Part shown: positions 1 through 10,200 of the stretch, in pieces
How positions within the stretch are numbered: the first letter of the stretch is position 1
How the letters are laid out: each line of letters starts with the position of its first letter
Assembly (NCBI GenBank): GCA_035546535.1
Contig: DASZWQ010000050.1
Location: 62,001 to 126,000 of the forward strand
Reading direction: 5' to 3'
From: Pirellulales bacterium
Lineage (GTDB): Bacteria > Planctomycetota > Planctomycetia > Pirellulales > JACPPG01
Length of the DNA: 64,000 nucleotides
Translations under genes and position numbers: made by a program
The notes under the pieces: generated by a model
Database searches by the model: none
The model's input: only the letters and a program-made list of their open reading frames with translations
What the model was told of the DNA's origin: nothing

Positions 1-1
1 G

Positions 2-469
2 CCACGATCCGGCGACACGCCCGACATCTGGATCAATGTCGACACGCAAAAGCCTGCGGGCCGCATCGTGTCAGCCGCGGCGGATGCGAGCGCACCGGGC
101 ACGCTCGTCATTCGCTGGGAAGCCGGCGATTCGTTCCTGGCCGCGCAGCCCATCTCACTCTATTGGAGCACGACGGCCACCGGCCCTTGGGCGCCGATCG
201 GACTGGACCTGGCCAACAGTGGCACGCACGCCTGGCAGCCCAACGCGAACACACCTGGCCCGGTCTTTCTGCGGCTGGAAATCCGCGACCGGGCGGGCAA
301 CTTGCACGTGACAGACACTCCCTCGCCCGTACCGCTCTCACCCGCTCGTCCGAAAGTTCGCATTCGCGACGCGCGCCCGGCGGCAGCGCCCGCGGCTCAA
401 TCGCCTGCTGTCCCAGCGACAGCACCTGCGGCGCAGGCACAGCCGGTGTGGCAGGAATTCCGCCGCTAG
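2..469 (+). CDS. C-terminal part of a secreted or surface protein (5' truncated by window edge)
   Basis: The reading frame is open from base 2 and ends at TAG 467-469, so the start lies upstream of the window; the GTG at 68 is probably only an internal valine. About 155 residues are visible. The first 110 resemble a beta-sandwich of the kind that follows fibronectin-like or bacterial Ig-like domains: a W-E-A-G-D strand, then Y-W-S, then L-R-L-E-I-R-D-R-A-G-N, a phrase common in such modules. The last 45 residues are Pro/Ala-rich with scattered Arg, like a flexible tail. I cannot name the family. It converges on the ceramidase-like gene to its right, with about 40 bases between the stops. An extracytoplasmic location is inferred from composition only. 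Confidence 0.6.
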   Translation, partial: PRSGDTPDIWINVDTQKPAGRIVSAAADASAPGTLVIRWEAGDSFLAAQPISLYWSTTATGPWAPIGLDLANSGTHAWQPNANTPGPVFLRLEIRDRAGNLHVTDTPSPVPLSPARPKVRIRDARPAAAPAAQSPAVPATAPAAQAQPVWQEFRR

Positions 470-508
470 CGTGCCGCGCTTGTTAAGTTCCACGCAAGCC
501 AAGGGCCG

Positions 509-1873
509 CTACTTCAAGAGCTTTTCCATGGCCCGCAGCAACACGGGCTCGACGCTCGGCGCCACGCGCGAGGCGATACCCGTTTCGTAGCCTCCCTGCG
601 AATAGGATATTTCGGTGCCGATGTAGCCGGGACCGTAATCGCCGTAGGCCGCCATGGCCACGATCGATTGCGGACGCATCCGCTGGGCGGCCAATTGGTA
701 CTCGATAAATAGCTCCGCCGGCATGTGCATCACGTAGGTGTCGCCCAGCCGCAGGCAGCCGATATCGACCGGGTCGCGGCGCTGCGAGCGCGCGAGCCAA
801 GCCAGATCCATGCCCGCCCGCACACGCTGCTTGATGTCCGCCGCCGCATTGCTCAACTCTTGACGTAGCGAGTCTTCGTTCATGCGCGGGCTGACGGGCA
901 GGGTCACCGGCTCAAAAGTCCAGGCTACGTCGGCGCCTTTGATCGGCCGCCGCTCGACCGCCTCCCACGCCTGGCGCATTCCGGCGGCGACCCGCTCGGC
1001 CAGTTGATCGCGGCTCTCACGCGTGCCGTCGTAATACTTGCCGACCGTGACGTTGCCCGAGGCCCCGTCGAAATGAATGTGCGCCACGCCGGGAAGCGCG
1101 CGCTCGCGCATCGCGCGGGCCAGCCCCACCGTGTCGCCGCTGACAGCTCCTTTGCCGTGATAGCTCTGCGGGTGTGTCGCGTAATACGTCACAAGGACGA
1201 GCGGCCGGTCGCCGTCCCAAAAGCTGATGAGCTGCATGTAAGGGTCAATCAAGCCCTCGGGCGCGTCGCGCGCCTCGCGATCGGCCGTGAAGCTCCAGCG
1301 GACATGCTTGACGTTGCCGTCCGGCCCGAGGATGCGGCGGTTCGCGGCAACTTTTTCGACCTTCGCGCGCCCCAACCCCAAGTGGCTCACCGGCTGAGGA
1401 TGTTTGATGCAATCGCGAATGGCGTCGGCCGTAGCGGCAATCGTCCGGCGCGCGAAATCGGCATCGAACATCTTGTTAGCCAGGCCAACGCCCGCCAGGA
1501 TTTCATCGGCCAGAAAATCGCAACCCGGCGCGTCGTGCTGGTGTAGCGTTTGCACGGCCACGCGATGAATATCGGTGCCGGCGGCGTCGGCCAAGGCCTG
1601 GCGCCAGGCGCGATGCCCGTCGTTGCCGATGCCGACCCAATCCACGGCACACAGCACGATCGGCTTTTCATCGGTCAATAGCACCACGCCGCGCGCCGAG
1701 AGCGGATCGTCGATCTTTGCCACCGGCGGCACGGCAGCGTCGCACAGCGGAGTTCCCAAGGGGGGCGTCGCGTCGACGCGGAATGTGGCAATGCGCAACG
1801 TTCCTTCCGCGGCCACCACGGCGCCGGCGACAAGGCCGCAAAGCACGAAGACGGCGGGCACAACTCGGCGCAT
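509..1873 (-). CDS. Neutral/alkaline ceramidase-like secreted hydrolase
   Basis: This 454-residue protein has a signal peptide: MRR, a hydrophobic stretch, and a likely cut after AVVAA near residue 22. The body matches the N-terminal domain of neutral/alkaline non-lysosomal ceramidases, zinc amidases that in characterised members cleave the N-acyl bond of ceramide. Visible landmarks are the LHQHDAPG segment, equivalent to the HTHSGPG metal motif, THPQSYHGKGAVSGD (a second metal/substrate loop), PAELFIEYQL and YGDYGPGYIGTE near the C terminus. At about 450 residues it lacks the C-terminal domain of the roughly 650-750-residue classical enzymes, as is usual for planctomycete paralogues, so the true substrate may not be ceramide. 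The ATG at 1871-1873 follows an AGGTGA Shine-Dalgarno. It is transcribed away from holA. Confidence 0.82.
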   Translation of the reverse strand: MRRVVPAVFVLCGLVAGAVVAAEGTLRIATFRVDATPPLGTPLCDAAVPPVAKIDDPLSARGVVLLTDEKPIVLCAVDWVGIGNDGHRAWRQALADAAGTDIHRVAVQTLHQHDAPGCDFLADEILAGVGLANKMFDADFARRTIAATADAIRDCIKHPQPVSHLGLGRAKVEKVAANRRILGPDGNVKHVRWSFTADREARDAPEGLIDPYMQLISFWDGDRPLVLVTYYATHPQSYHGKGAVSGDTVGLARAMRERALPGVAHIHFDGASGNVTVGKYYDGTRESRDQLAERVAAGMRQAWEAVERRPIKGADVAWTFEPVTLPVSPRMNEDSLRQELSNAAADIKQRVRAGMDLAWLARSQRRDPVDIGCLRLGDTYVMHMPAELFIEYQLAAQRMRPQSIVAMAAYGDYGPGYIGTEISYSQGGYETGIASRVAPSVEPVLLRAMEKLLK

Positions 1874-2025
1874 GAGGTCACCTTTCGAAAGAGCGGGGTT
1901 ACCGAGCCTTGGGTCACCTTCGGGATTGTCCTAACGCCACGGCGGAGTATGAACCATGCACGAGCGATTGCAAGCGCGCCGCGGTTGCCATCGCGTAACC
2001 CGCAGACGCGTCGACACGGTCCCGA

Positions 2026-2031
2026 TACAAT
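2026..2031 (+). promoter_or_regulatory. Possible -10 box (TACAAT) upstream of holA
   Basis: TACAAT lies inside GATACAATGAGC, about 70 bases before the preferred holA ATG. Nearly the same string, GGTACAATGAGC, precedes the TlpA-like gene at 33099-33110. No convincing -35 hexamer sits at the right spacing here, so this is a weak call. Confidence 0.3.
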
Positions 2032-2100
2032 GAGCGGCGACGATTGAGCGTTGCAAATCAGGTCGGCCAATTTACTTTCTCGCTGCCAGCGAATCACCGC

Positions 2101-3159
2101 ATGCCGGGCGTCACTCTCACAGGACTGGAGTTTCTCGACAAGCCTCCGGCCACGATCCCGGCCGTGTGCGTCGTCTTTGGCGACGAAGCATTTCTGAAGC
2201 GCGAGTCGCTCGAACATTTGCGCGAAGCGGTGCTGGGCACGGAAGACGCCGATTTTTCGTTTTCCGAGTTCGACGGAGAAGACGCCGAGGTTCACGAAGT
2301 CTTCGACTGCCTTTCAACCGTGGCGCTGTTTGGTGGCGGGCGACGGCTGGTCGTCGTGCGCAAGGCCGACGACTTCGTCTCACGCAATCGGCCGGCGCTT
2401 GAAGATTACGTCGCGCACCCAAAGGCAAGTGGCGTGCTCGTACTGGAAGCCGGCACCTGGCCGGCGAACACCAAGTTGGCCAAGGCGATCGCGGCCGAAG
2501 GGTTGTCGATCGAATGCAAAACTCCCGCGCCGCAGGCAATTGCCAAATGGCTGGTCAGCCGCGCCACGAAAAAACACCAGGCCAGGCTTGATCGGCAAGC
2601 CGCCGATCTGTTGCTCGATAGCGTCGAGCCTGATCTGGGACTGCTCGACCAGGAGTTGGCGAAGCTGGCGCTCGCGGCCGGTGAGAATGGCGCGATCGAC
2701 GCGGCGCTGGTGCGCGAAATGGTCGGCGGCTGGCGCTCGAAAACGACCTGGGACATGCTCGACCTGGCTGCGGGTGGTCACGCCGCGGAAGCCATCTTGC
2801 AGCTCGATCGGCTGCTCTCGTCGGGCGAAAGCCCCGTGGCGATACTCGCGCAAATCGGCTCCACGCTGCGGCGCTTTGCCGCGGCGGCCCGCACGGTAGA
2901 GCAAGCGGAGTGCGCCGGGCGCCGCACGACGCTCAAGCATGCGTTGGAGGCAGCCGGCTTTCGCTCCTTCGTCGTTGCCAAGGCGGAGAATCAGCTACGG
3001 CAGCTCGGCCGGCAGCGTAGCGCGGGTCTGTATCGAGCGATGCTGGAAGCCGACCTGGCGCTCAAAGGATCGAGTTCCGCGCCGACGCGCGCGCGGATTG
3101 TGCTCGAGCAGCTCATTGCGCGCATGTCGCGCGCCGCCGACACGGCTGAAGCCCGCTGA
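2101..3159 (+). CDS. holA: DNA polymerase III delta subunit
   Basis: This is the clamp-loader delta subunit, which opens the beta sliding clamp as part of the DnaX complex. The protein of about 352 residues has the family layout: an N-terminal RecA-like fold beginning with VCVVFGDEAFLKRESL (the degenerate P-loop region of delta), a middle domain with LLLDSVEPDLGLLDQELAKLAL, and a C-terminal helical collar domain. The frame is open from a TTG at 2044, but the ATG at 2101 puts the conserved start about 20 residues before the first beta strand and leaves a normal leader after the TACAAT box at 2026-2031, so I prefer 2101. It is divergent from the ceramidase-like gene, and no operon partner is evident. 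Confidence 0.88.
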   Translation: MPGVTLTGLEFLDKPPATIPAVCVVFGDEAFLKRESLEHLREAVLGTEDADFSFSEFDGEDAEVHEVFDCLSTVALFGGGRRLVVVRKADDFVSRNRPALEDYVAHPKASGVLVLEAGTWPANTKLAKAIAAEGLSIECKTPAPQAIAKWLVSRATKKHQARLDRQAADLLLDSVEPDLGLLDQELAKLALAAGENGAIDAALVREMVGGWRSKTTWDMLDLAAGGHAAEAILQLDRLLSSGESPVAILAQIGSTLRRFAAAARTVEQAECAGRRTTLKHALEAAGFRSFVVAKAENQLRQLGRQRSAGLYRAMLEADLALKGSSSAPTRARIVLEQLIARMSRAADTAEAR

Positions 3160-3296
3160 GCCAGTGCCAGCATCCACGATAGCGAACCAACGATTCTCAC
3201 GCCTGCGCAGCTTCTCGCGCGGGCCATCACCCGTTTTGCCCTGTTTATCGCAACCGCGCAGCTCATGGTCCGGCAAGACGGCTACCGGGCCATGCC

Positions 3297-3325
3297 TTGC
3301 GGCAAAATCGGGTTTCTCCTATCCT
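3297..3325 (+). promoter_or_regulatory. Sigma-70-like promoter candidate for the lipoprotein gene
   Basis: TTGCGG (3297-3302) and TATCCT (3320-3325) are separated by exactly 17 bases. They lie in the 308-base gap between holA and the lipoprotein gene, about 140 bases before its likely start. The rest of that gap shows no gene or other recognisable element. Confidence 0.35.
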
Positions 3326-3467
3326 CTCGCGGCCAATTGCGGAGGAGCAGGCGTTACACGACCGGGCCTCATCGGTCGCCGCAGCGCCCTCGATGGCCTT
3401 GCCTCTATCCACCTCGTCGGCTGAAGGTTCGTCTGCAAGGGTCCCGAACGATATGCCTGGGCTTTCA

Positions 3468-5078
3468 ATGATCAGGTTCGCCTCCTGCCGCGGGACATGG
3501 CTCGCCGCATGCCTGCTGGCAGTCGCGCTCGCCGGCTGCTCGCTTGCGCCGCCGCCGCCACTGGCCACCGGAAATGTTCCGCGACGCGGCTTCGGTTGGT
3601 TCGGCGGGCGCTCAGCCACGAACGATCCCTTGCTCGACGCCGATCAAGACGACCCTCGCGCCGGCAGCACGCTGGCGAAGGGAAAGAGCGCGTCGAACTC
3701 CACTGCCGTCGATCCTCGGGCTCTCAATGACGTGATGACGCAGCTTCGCGCGGTCGGCGCCGTCGATCCGGCCGTGCAAGCCAAGCTGATGGAGGACATG
3801 CAACGGACCGATCCGTCGCTATGGCCGCTGTTGATGCAGACATACCGCTCGTCGCTGGCGTATCAGAATCAGAGTCGGACGGCGGGGATCGGGGCAAAAC
3901 CTGGCGTAAATGGTGCAACTTCCTCGCTCGCGCCTGGCGCCACTCTGCCCTCTGAAATTCGCGACGGGCGCGCCGTCGCGCCCGCGCCCAATTCGCAAGC
4001 AGCACAAACGCTGGACCTAAAATCGCCGGCCACGGCGCTTGTCCCGCCGGCCAAGGCGCCCGCCGACCAGGTCGTGCTGGCAAGCGTCGCGTCCGCGCCG
4101 CCACCACCGGCTGCGAACCCGCCCACCCCCCCTGCCCCGCCACCGGCGACGGCCATCGCTGCGTCGCCAGCATCAGCCGCGCCGTCACCTGCTGCCCCGA
4201 CGCCTGCTGCGCCCGTAATCGCATCGGCAACCGCGTCATCGGCGCAGTCGCCGGCCGAACCTCCTCCCTTGCCCACGACAACGGCGACGCCGATTGCTCA
4301 GGCCACGGCCGCGCCAGCAACCGCATCTGATGGAAAAGTCGAGCAGGCCGCGTTCACCGCACCGGCGCCGAATGCGGCCGCTGCGCCTGACCTGGCCGGA
4401 ACGATCGCGATGCTCGAGAAGCAGGCCCAGTCGCCGGTGAAGGATGCCGGAGACGTGTCGCGCCAGGTGAGCTTGCGGATGCTGTATCTATCGGCCGGGC
4501 GGCGCGACGATGCGCTGCGCCCGATCGACGGACTTAGCGCGCCGGAGCAGGAGTATTGGAACAAACAGTTGGCGAGCGTGGCGGCCCTGCTCGACGCGAG
4601 CGGCGAACCCGACGCTGAAAAACGTGCCTCGCTCGCCAGTCAGCAACTCTACGAGGCCGCCGGCCGCCTGGCACAACTCAGCCCGTTGGCCGTGCGAAAC
4701 ATCGCCTTCTGCACAGAGGTGGTCAGCTACGGCGTGATTACGCCATTCAAGGAAACCGAGTTCACGCCGGGGCAGCAGGTCCTGCTGTACGCCGAGGTCG
4801 ACAATTTCAAGATCGAGCAGGCTCCCAAGGGTTATCGCACCGCGCTCAAGGGCAGCTACCAGGTCGTCGACAAAGACGGGACGAAGATGGCGGGCACCGA
4901 GCCGCAGACGATGGAAGAGGTGTGCCAGAATCCGCGGCGCGACTACTTCGTGCGCTATCGCATGAACCTGCCCAAGCCTCTCCCCGACGGCGCCTACAAG
5001 CTACAATTGACGATCGAAGACACCTTGAGCCAGAAGACGGCCAAGGCGTCGCTTGATTTCACGATCAAGAACAAGTAG
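3468..5078 (+). CDS. Proline/alanine-rich lipoprotein of unknown function
   Basis: The ORF is open from a TTG at 3297, but residues before the ATG at 3468 look non-coding, and a classical lipoprotein signal starts there: MIRFASCRGTW, a hydrophobic core, then the lipobox LAGC at about residues 21-24. The mature protein is probably lipid-anchored in the cell envelope. After a short conserved N-terminal part comes a Pro/Ala-rich low-complexity linker of about 120 residues. A C-terminal globular domain of about 200 residues follows and includes AFCTEVVSYGVITPF, an immunoglobulin-like Y-A-E-V-D-N strand and a terminal L-D-F-T-I-K-N-K strand. The C-terminal domain looks like a planctomycete-conserved beta domain, but I cannot assign a family. 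The ATG at 3453 is an alternative start five codons upstream. Confidence 0.75.
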   Translation: MIRFASCRGTWLAACLLAVALAGCSLAPPPPLATGNVPRRGFGWFGGRSATNDPLLDADQDDPRAGSTLAKGKSASNSTAVDPRALNDVMTQLRAVGAVDPAVQAKLMEDMQRTDPSLWPLLMQTYRSSLAYQNQSRTAGIGAKPGVNGATSSLAPGATLPSEIRDGRAVAPAPNSQAAQTLDLKSPATALVPPAKAPADQVVLASVASAPPPPAANPPTPPAPPPATAIAASPASAAPSPAAPTPAAPVIASATASSAQSPAEPPPLPTTTATPIAQATAAPATASDGKVEQAAFTAPAPNAAAAPDLAGTIAMLEKQAQSPVKDAGDVSRQVSLRMLYLSAGRRDDALRPIDGLSAPEQEYWNKQLASVAALLDASGEPDAEKRASLASQQLYEAAGRLAQLSPLAVRNIAFCTEVVSYGVITPFKETEFTPGQQVLLYAEVDNFKIEQAPKGYRTALKGSYQVVDKDGTKMAGTEPQTMEEVCQNPRRDYFVRYRMNLPKPLPDGAYKLQLTIEDTLSQKTAKASLDFTIKNK

Positions 5079-5149
5079 CTTCCAAAAGCCGCGATTCGAC
5101 GATTTCTTGCGGCCTGTACCTCTCTGACTGACGAGACGCTGCGCGCGGT

Positions 5150-6292
5150 ATGTCAACGTTTGACGTGATTGTGCTGGGAACGGGCGGCATCGGTAGCGCC
5201 GCCCTGGCGATGCTTGCCCGGCGCGGGGCCAAGGTGCTGGGACTGGATCAATTTCCGCCGGCGCACGATCGCGGCAGCTCGCACGGCCGCACGCGTATCA
5301 TCAGGCAAGCGTATTTCGAGCATCCGGATTACGTGCCGCTGCTGTTACGTTCCTACGAATTGTGGCGCGAGCTCAGCGAGCGCACCGGAGAGCGTCTCTT
5401 TCAAGAAACGGGGTTCCTGCAAGTCGGCCCGGCCGATGGCGTCGTGGTGCCAGGCGTGTTGGCAAGCGCCGCCGAACATGGGCTAAGCGTGGAACGGCTC
5501 GCAGCGAACGAAATCACGCGGCGCTGGCCCGGCTTTGCCGTCGCCGAAAGCGCCGTGGGCGTTTACGAGCCGCGAGGCGGCGTCTTGGCGGTCGAAGCGT
5601 GTGTGGCAGCGCACTTGCGCGACGCGCAAGCCGCGGGCGCCGCACTGAAAACCGACGAACCGGTCGTTGAGTTTCAACCGACGACGAGCGGCATCGTCGT
5701 GCGCACCGCGCGACAGGAGTACTCCACCCAGCGATTGATCGTCACGGCCGGGCCGTGGGCTGGGCGGTGGCTGGGCGACCTGGGCACGCGACTGGTCGTG
5801 CGGCGGAAGCCGCTCTTCTGGTTCGCGACCAATTCGAACGTGTATCGGGCGGAGAACGGATGTCCGGCGTTCCTTTACGAAATGCCGGAAGGCGTTTTCT
5901 ATGGCTTCCCGGAAGTCGACCCGGGTGAAATCAAGATGGCCGAACATAGCGGCGGCGAACCGGTCGATGACCCACTGGCGGTCGATCGCGAGTGGCGAGC
6001 CGAGGACCAGGCGCGGTTGGAATCGTTCATCGCGCGTGCGTTGCCCGACGTGTCATCGACGCGAACCGCACACGCCGTGTGCATGTACACGATGAGTCCC
6101 GACGAACACTTTATCGTCGACCATCACCCGCGCGACGAAAGAATCTGCTTCGCCGCCGGCCTGTCAGGACACGGATTCAAGTTCGCGCCGGTGCTGGGCG
6201 AGGTGCTGGCCGATCTGGCGCTTGCGGGGCAGACAAAGCTGCCGATCGCGTTTCTCTCTTGCCGCAGACCGGCACTCACGTCGAGCCGCTAG
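5150..6292 (+). CDS. FAD-dependent sarcosine / N-methyl-L-tryptophan oxidase family
   Basis: This 380-residue flavoprotein belongs to the monomeric sarcosine oxidase / MTOX (SolA) family, which oxidises N-methyl amino acids to the free amine, formaldehyde and H2O2. The N terminus carries the dinucleotide fold signature VIVLGTGGIGSA (residues 6-17) followed by GLDQF. SSHGRTRIIRQAY is the conserved flavin/substrate loop. Near the C terminus VCMYTMSPDEHFIVD contains Cys311, which aligns with the cysteine that covalently holds FAD in characterised members. GLSGHGFKFAPVLGE is the terminal FAD-binding loop. The length equals that of the family. The last 15 residues are less conserved. It stands alone, convergent with the small membrane-protein gene on the right, so its physiological substrate is not indicated. 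Confidence 0.88.
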   Translation: MSTFDVIVLGTGGIGSAALAMLARRGAKVLGLDQFPPAHDRGSSHGRTRIIRQAYFEHPDYVPLLLRSYELWRELSERTGERLFQETGFLQVGPADGVVVPGVLASAAEHGLSVERLAANEITRRWPGFAVAESAVGVYEPRGGVLAVEACVAAHLRDAQAAGAALKTDEPVVEFQPTTSGIVVRTARQEYSTQRLIVTAGPWAGRWLGDLGTRLVVRRKPLFWFATNSNVYRAENGCPAFLYEMPEGVFYGFPEVDPGEIKMAEHSGGEPVDDPLAVDREWRAEDQARLESFIARALPDVSSTRTAHAVCMYTMSPDEHFIVDHHPRDERICFAAGLSGHGFKFAPVLGEVLADLALAGQTKLPIAFLSCRRPALTSSR

Positions 6293-6301
6293 CCACTCGC
6301 C

Positions 6302-6541
6302 TTAAGGTTGCGGTGCTGGGGAAGGACTAGGCGCTCTCGGGCCATTGATGTGGCACGGATATTGAAGTGCGACGTTCTTCAGTCTCGCAATTTTTGCTTC
6401 CAGCGCTTGCTGGGCGGCCCGTTGATCCTGCCATCTTCCGACGGCATCTCGCCCCAACGGCAAAACTACTGCCGCCAATGTGATCGCCACGATGAGCGCC
6501 CGTAATGAGAACTGCAACCATCGTCGTCGGGCGTGTGGCAT
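6302..6541 (-). CDS. Small single-pass membrane protein, planctomycete FSLRAL type
   Basis: The predicted protein has 79 residues. It starts MPHARRRWLQFSLRALIVAIT and continues with a hydrophobic segment up to about residue 28. The pattern of a basic cluster, W-x-Q-F-S-L-R-x-L and one transmembrane helix is a very common N-terminal module in planctomycete proteins of unknown function. The rest is a short amphipathic helix (AAQQALEAKIARLKN) and a Pro-rich tail. The basic residues before the helix suggest an N-in orientation by the positive-inside rule. The gene is on the minus strand directly downstream of another small membrane-protein gene (6572-7069), with only about 30 bases between them, so the two are probably co-transcribed. 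Confidence 0.6.
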   Translation of the reverse strand: MPHARRRWLQFSLRALIVAITLAAVVLPLGRDAVGRWQDQRAAQQALEAKIARLKNVALQYPCHINGPRAPSPSPAPQP

Positions 6542-6571
6542 GGGGTGTGTCGTGGCGTCGCTAGGTAACCT

Positions 6572-7069
6572 TTACCACGCGTAGTACAAAACGTATGTCG
6601 TATTTTGGGCGTGGAACACGCGCAGCTGCTTACCGCTGGGCTCCCGTTCCGTAGCAAAGGCCTTTCCTGCGAGACCACTTCCCAGCCACTCTTGTTCATC
6701 GGGATTGTACAACGCGTCCGATGTGTACGGTTGAAGTTTCCACGGATGCGCGCCGACCCATTGATCGAATTCGGGCTCCGTCATTTTGTATTTCGCGTGC
6801 AGAGTATTGAACCCCGGCTCGTACTCAATGCAGGGGAAGTCGCTCGGCACAATGGTGTTTTGCGCTTGATGCCACCAAACGAAGAAGCGCTGGTGGAAAA
6901 CCGAGTTTGACGCATACATCAGTACCGGAGCCAGCAACACAACGCACAAAATGGCCAACTCTCGCGCTTTAGTCACCCGCATTAATACATAGGCGGTCGC
7001 TACCGATAGCAATACGGATAGAACACATAGGATCAGGAACGACTTAAACGCGATCGCGCCAAGGTTCAT
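6572..7069 (-). CDS. Two-pass membrane protein of unknown function
   Basis: The frame is open from 7225, but the ATG at 7067-7069 (MNLGAIAFKSFLILCVLSV) starts right before the first hydrophobic helix and is the better choice, giving about 165 residues. Two transmembrane helices lie at about residues 8-28 and 38-56. The remaining 105 residues, predicted outside, are aromatic-rich (HQRFFVWWHQ, then VGAHPWKLQPY) and end in Y-Y-A-W. No known domain is recognised. It lies upstream of the small FSLRAL-type gene on the same strand and is divergent from the giant haem protein gene. Codon use looks normal for the window, although the local GC content is a little lower than in its neighbours. Confidence 0.55.
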   Translation of the reverse strand: MNLGAIAFKSFLILCVLSVLLSVATAYVLMRVTKARELAILCVVLLAPVLMYASNSVFHQRFFVWWHQAQNTIVPSDFPCIEYEPGFNTLHAKYKMTEPEFDQWVGAHPWKLQPYTSDALYNPDEQEWLGSGLAGKAFATEREPSGKQLRVFHAQNTTYVLYYAW

Positions 7070-7275
7070 AGTTAAGAATGCGGGCGGATGCTTGGTGGAC
7101 TGGTTCAAACACCATTTTACGCGGCCTTCAGAGCGAATCGAACACCGCGTTGTCGGTCCGACCTGCTCTGGCGCAGCGATTGGTGGCATTTCCCGTCGCC
7201 ACGGCTTATCCTGCGGGTTGTCCACGCAGTCGCTGTTTCTCGCCCCCCTGCCCTGCCCCGTTCCTGAAAATCCCC

Positions 7276-10200
7276 ATGCGCTCTACGTCCGCTTCGATAT
7301 CCTTGCGAGACTGGTTACTGGCAAGCCTTTACGTTGCTGCCGTGGCGGCGACGACCGCGGCCGATGACCGGCTATCGGTGCTCTTCTTGGGCGACCAGGG
7401 GCACCATCGCCCGGCCGCGATGCACGAGTTGGCCGCGCAGGCGCTCGGCAAAGAGGCAATCGACCTCACGTATACCGGCGACGTCGCGACATTGACGGCC
7501 GAAAGGTTGGCCAAGTACGACGCGCTTTTGATCTTTCGCGACAGTGGCGATCTGCCGGCTGAAAACGAGGCAGCGCTATTATCTTTCGTAGAAGCTGGCA
7601 AAGGACTGGTCGCCGTACACTGCGCGTCGCATTGCTTTCGCAACAGCACGAAATACACGGCGCTGGTCGGTGGGCGTTTTTCGCATCACGACTCGGGCAC
7701 ATTCCGCGCGAAGATCGTCGACGCCCAGCATCCGGCCCTGCGCGGCGTTGAAAGTTTCGAAAGCTGGGACGAAACCTACGTCCACAACGAATTGACCGAT
7801 GATCGCCGCCTGCTGATGGTGCGCGAGCAGGAGGGCGGCTACGAGCCCTACACCTGGGCGCGCGAGCAAGGTCAGGGACGCGTTTATTACACGGCGCTCG
7901 GTCATGACGAGCGCACCTGGCGCAACCCAGCGTTTGCCAAACTGCTGGCAGCGGCGCTGCGCTGGACCGCGGGCCGCGTGAAAGACGACCTTCCTCCGGT
8001 GGAATACGTCGACGCGGGCGACGGACTGCCAAACTACATCGCCGGCAAGAAATGGGGGACCGAAGGAGACCGTCTCAAACGGATGCCGAGGCCGCTGGCC
8101 CCCTCCGAATCGCTGCGGCAGATGCACACGCCCGAGGGTTTCGACGTCGAGCTGTTCGCGGCCGAACCGGACATCGCCAAACCGATCGCCATGTCGTTCG
8201 ACGAGCGTGGTCGGTTGTGGGTGATCGAGAGCGTCGATTACCCGAACACTCTGCGGGACGATCCGCACGAGAACGGCGAAGATCGGATCAAAATCTGCGA
8301 AGACACCGACGGTGACGGTCGGGCTGACAAGTTCACAATCTTCGCCGATCGGCTGAATGTTCCGACGAGCGTGCTGCCCGTGCGCAACGGAGCGATCGTG
8401 GCCGTGGCGCCGCACCTGGCCTATCTCGAGGACACCGACCAGGACGGAAAAGCCGACCGGCGCACCATTCTCTTCACGGGCTTCGGCCGCCGCGACACGC
8501 ATGCCGTGACGTCGAACTTGCACTATGGGCTGGACAACTGGATCTACGCGGCGGTCGGCTATAGCGGCGGAACGGTAAAAACGGGCGACATCGCGCACAG
8601 CTTCAAGCAGGGCATCTATCGCTTCCGCCCTGACGGCAGCGCCTTCGAGGTCCTTACTTCGACCAGCAACAACACCTGGGGCTTGGGCTTGTCGGAAAGC
8701 GGCGAAATCTTTGCATCGACCGCGAACAACGAGCATTCCGTGTTTCTCGCCATACCGAACCGGTATTTCGAGATGGTGCGCGGCTGGCACGGAGCCGGTA
8801 GCGCCGGAATCGAAGATCACAAGCATTACGATCCGATCGCGGCCGACGTGCGACAGATGGATTGGCACGGCGCTTTCACGGCAGCGACCGGGCACGAGCT
8901 GTACACGGCGCGAGCTTTCCCACGCGAGTACTGGAATCGTGCGGCGCTCGTTTGCGAGCCGACCGGGCACCTGGTGCATCTCGATTGGCTCGTCCCGCGA
9001 GGAAGCAGCTACGTCGCTCGCGATGGCTATAACCTGCTGGCGAGCACCGACCCGTGGAGCGCGCCCATCGCCGCGCAAGTCGGTCCGGACGGGGCCGTAT
9101 GGGCGTTGGATTGGTACAACTACGTGGTCCAGCACAATCCGACGCCGCAAGGTTTTGAAACCGGTCCTGGCAACGCTTACGAGACGCCGCTACGCGATCG
9201 AACGCATGGCCGGGTCTATCGCGTTGTGGCGCGCGACGCTAGCGCTAGCGCGGCGCCGCATCTGGATCGCAATGATCCAACTCAACTCGTGGCCGCGCTG
9301 GGGCACGACAACTTGTTCTGGCGTTTGCAAGCGCAACGATTGCTGGTCGAGCGTGGCCTGGCCGACGTCGTGCCGCAACTGGTGAACCTGGTCGGCGCCG
9401 CCGAACAAGCGCCGGCAGTTCTACACGCCCTGTGGACGCTAGCCGGATTGCGCGACGGCGGCGCCATCGCCCGGGAGCCGGATCCGTTCTCGCAGCTAGG
9501 GCTGATCGCTTTGAAGAGCGCGGATTCTGCAGTCCGCCGTGCGGCCTTGAAGTTGTTGCCGCGCACCGGCGACTCGGGGGCTGCCATCCTCGCCGCCGGC
9601 TGCCTGAGGGATGCCAGTCCCGGAGTGCGGCTCGACGCTCTCTTGGCACTGAGCGAGATGCCGGCCTCGGCCGCGACGGCGGGCGCACTCGTCGAATTCC
9701 TGTCGTCGCCTGACGTAGCTCAGGATCGCTGGCTGCCGCTGGCGGCAACCTGCGCCGCGGCGCGTAACGACGCACCGTTTCTCGACGCGATTGCAACGTT
9801 TAACGGAGCGCCGCCGGCGCCCTTGCTAACCGCCGCGCGCGTCGTCGCTGAACACTTTGCGCGTGGCAAGCCGGGAGATGCCGTCGCGCCGCTCCTGGCT
9901 CGTTTGCCGGAGGCCGACGTCGCGATCAGTACGGCGCTGATTGGCGGCCTGGCGGCCGGATGGCCCGAGGGCGCACCGCCGACGATCGGCAAGCCGCTGG
10001 AAGAAGCGCTGGCGGCCACGTTGCGCGCGCTCCCTGGCTCGGCCGGTTTGCCCGTCATCACGCTTGCGAATCGCTGGGGCGCTGGCGACAGTCTCGCTGC
10101 CGTGGCGGACGAAATGAAAACGGCTCTGTTGCGCGAAGCGGCCGATGCTGCGCTCGCTGACGAAGCGCGCCGGCAAGCCGTGGTCGGGCTGCTGGCTCTC

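Noticed and set aside
7579-9150. 523-codon minus-strand frame opposite the ThuA/dehydrogenase region
   Set aside because: The plus-strand protein carries recognisable ThuA and propeller motifs across the same bases; the antisense reading shows none.
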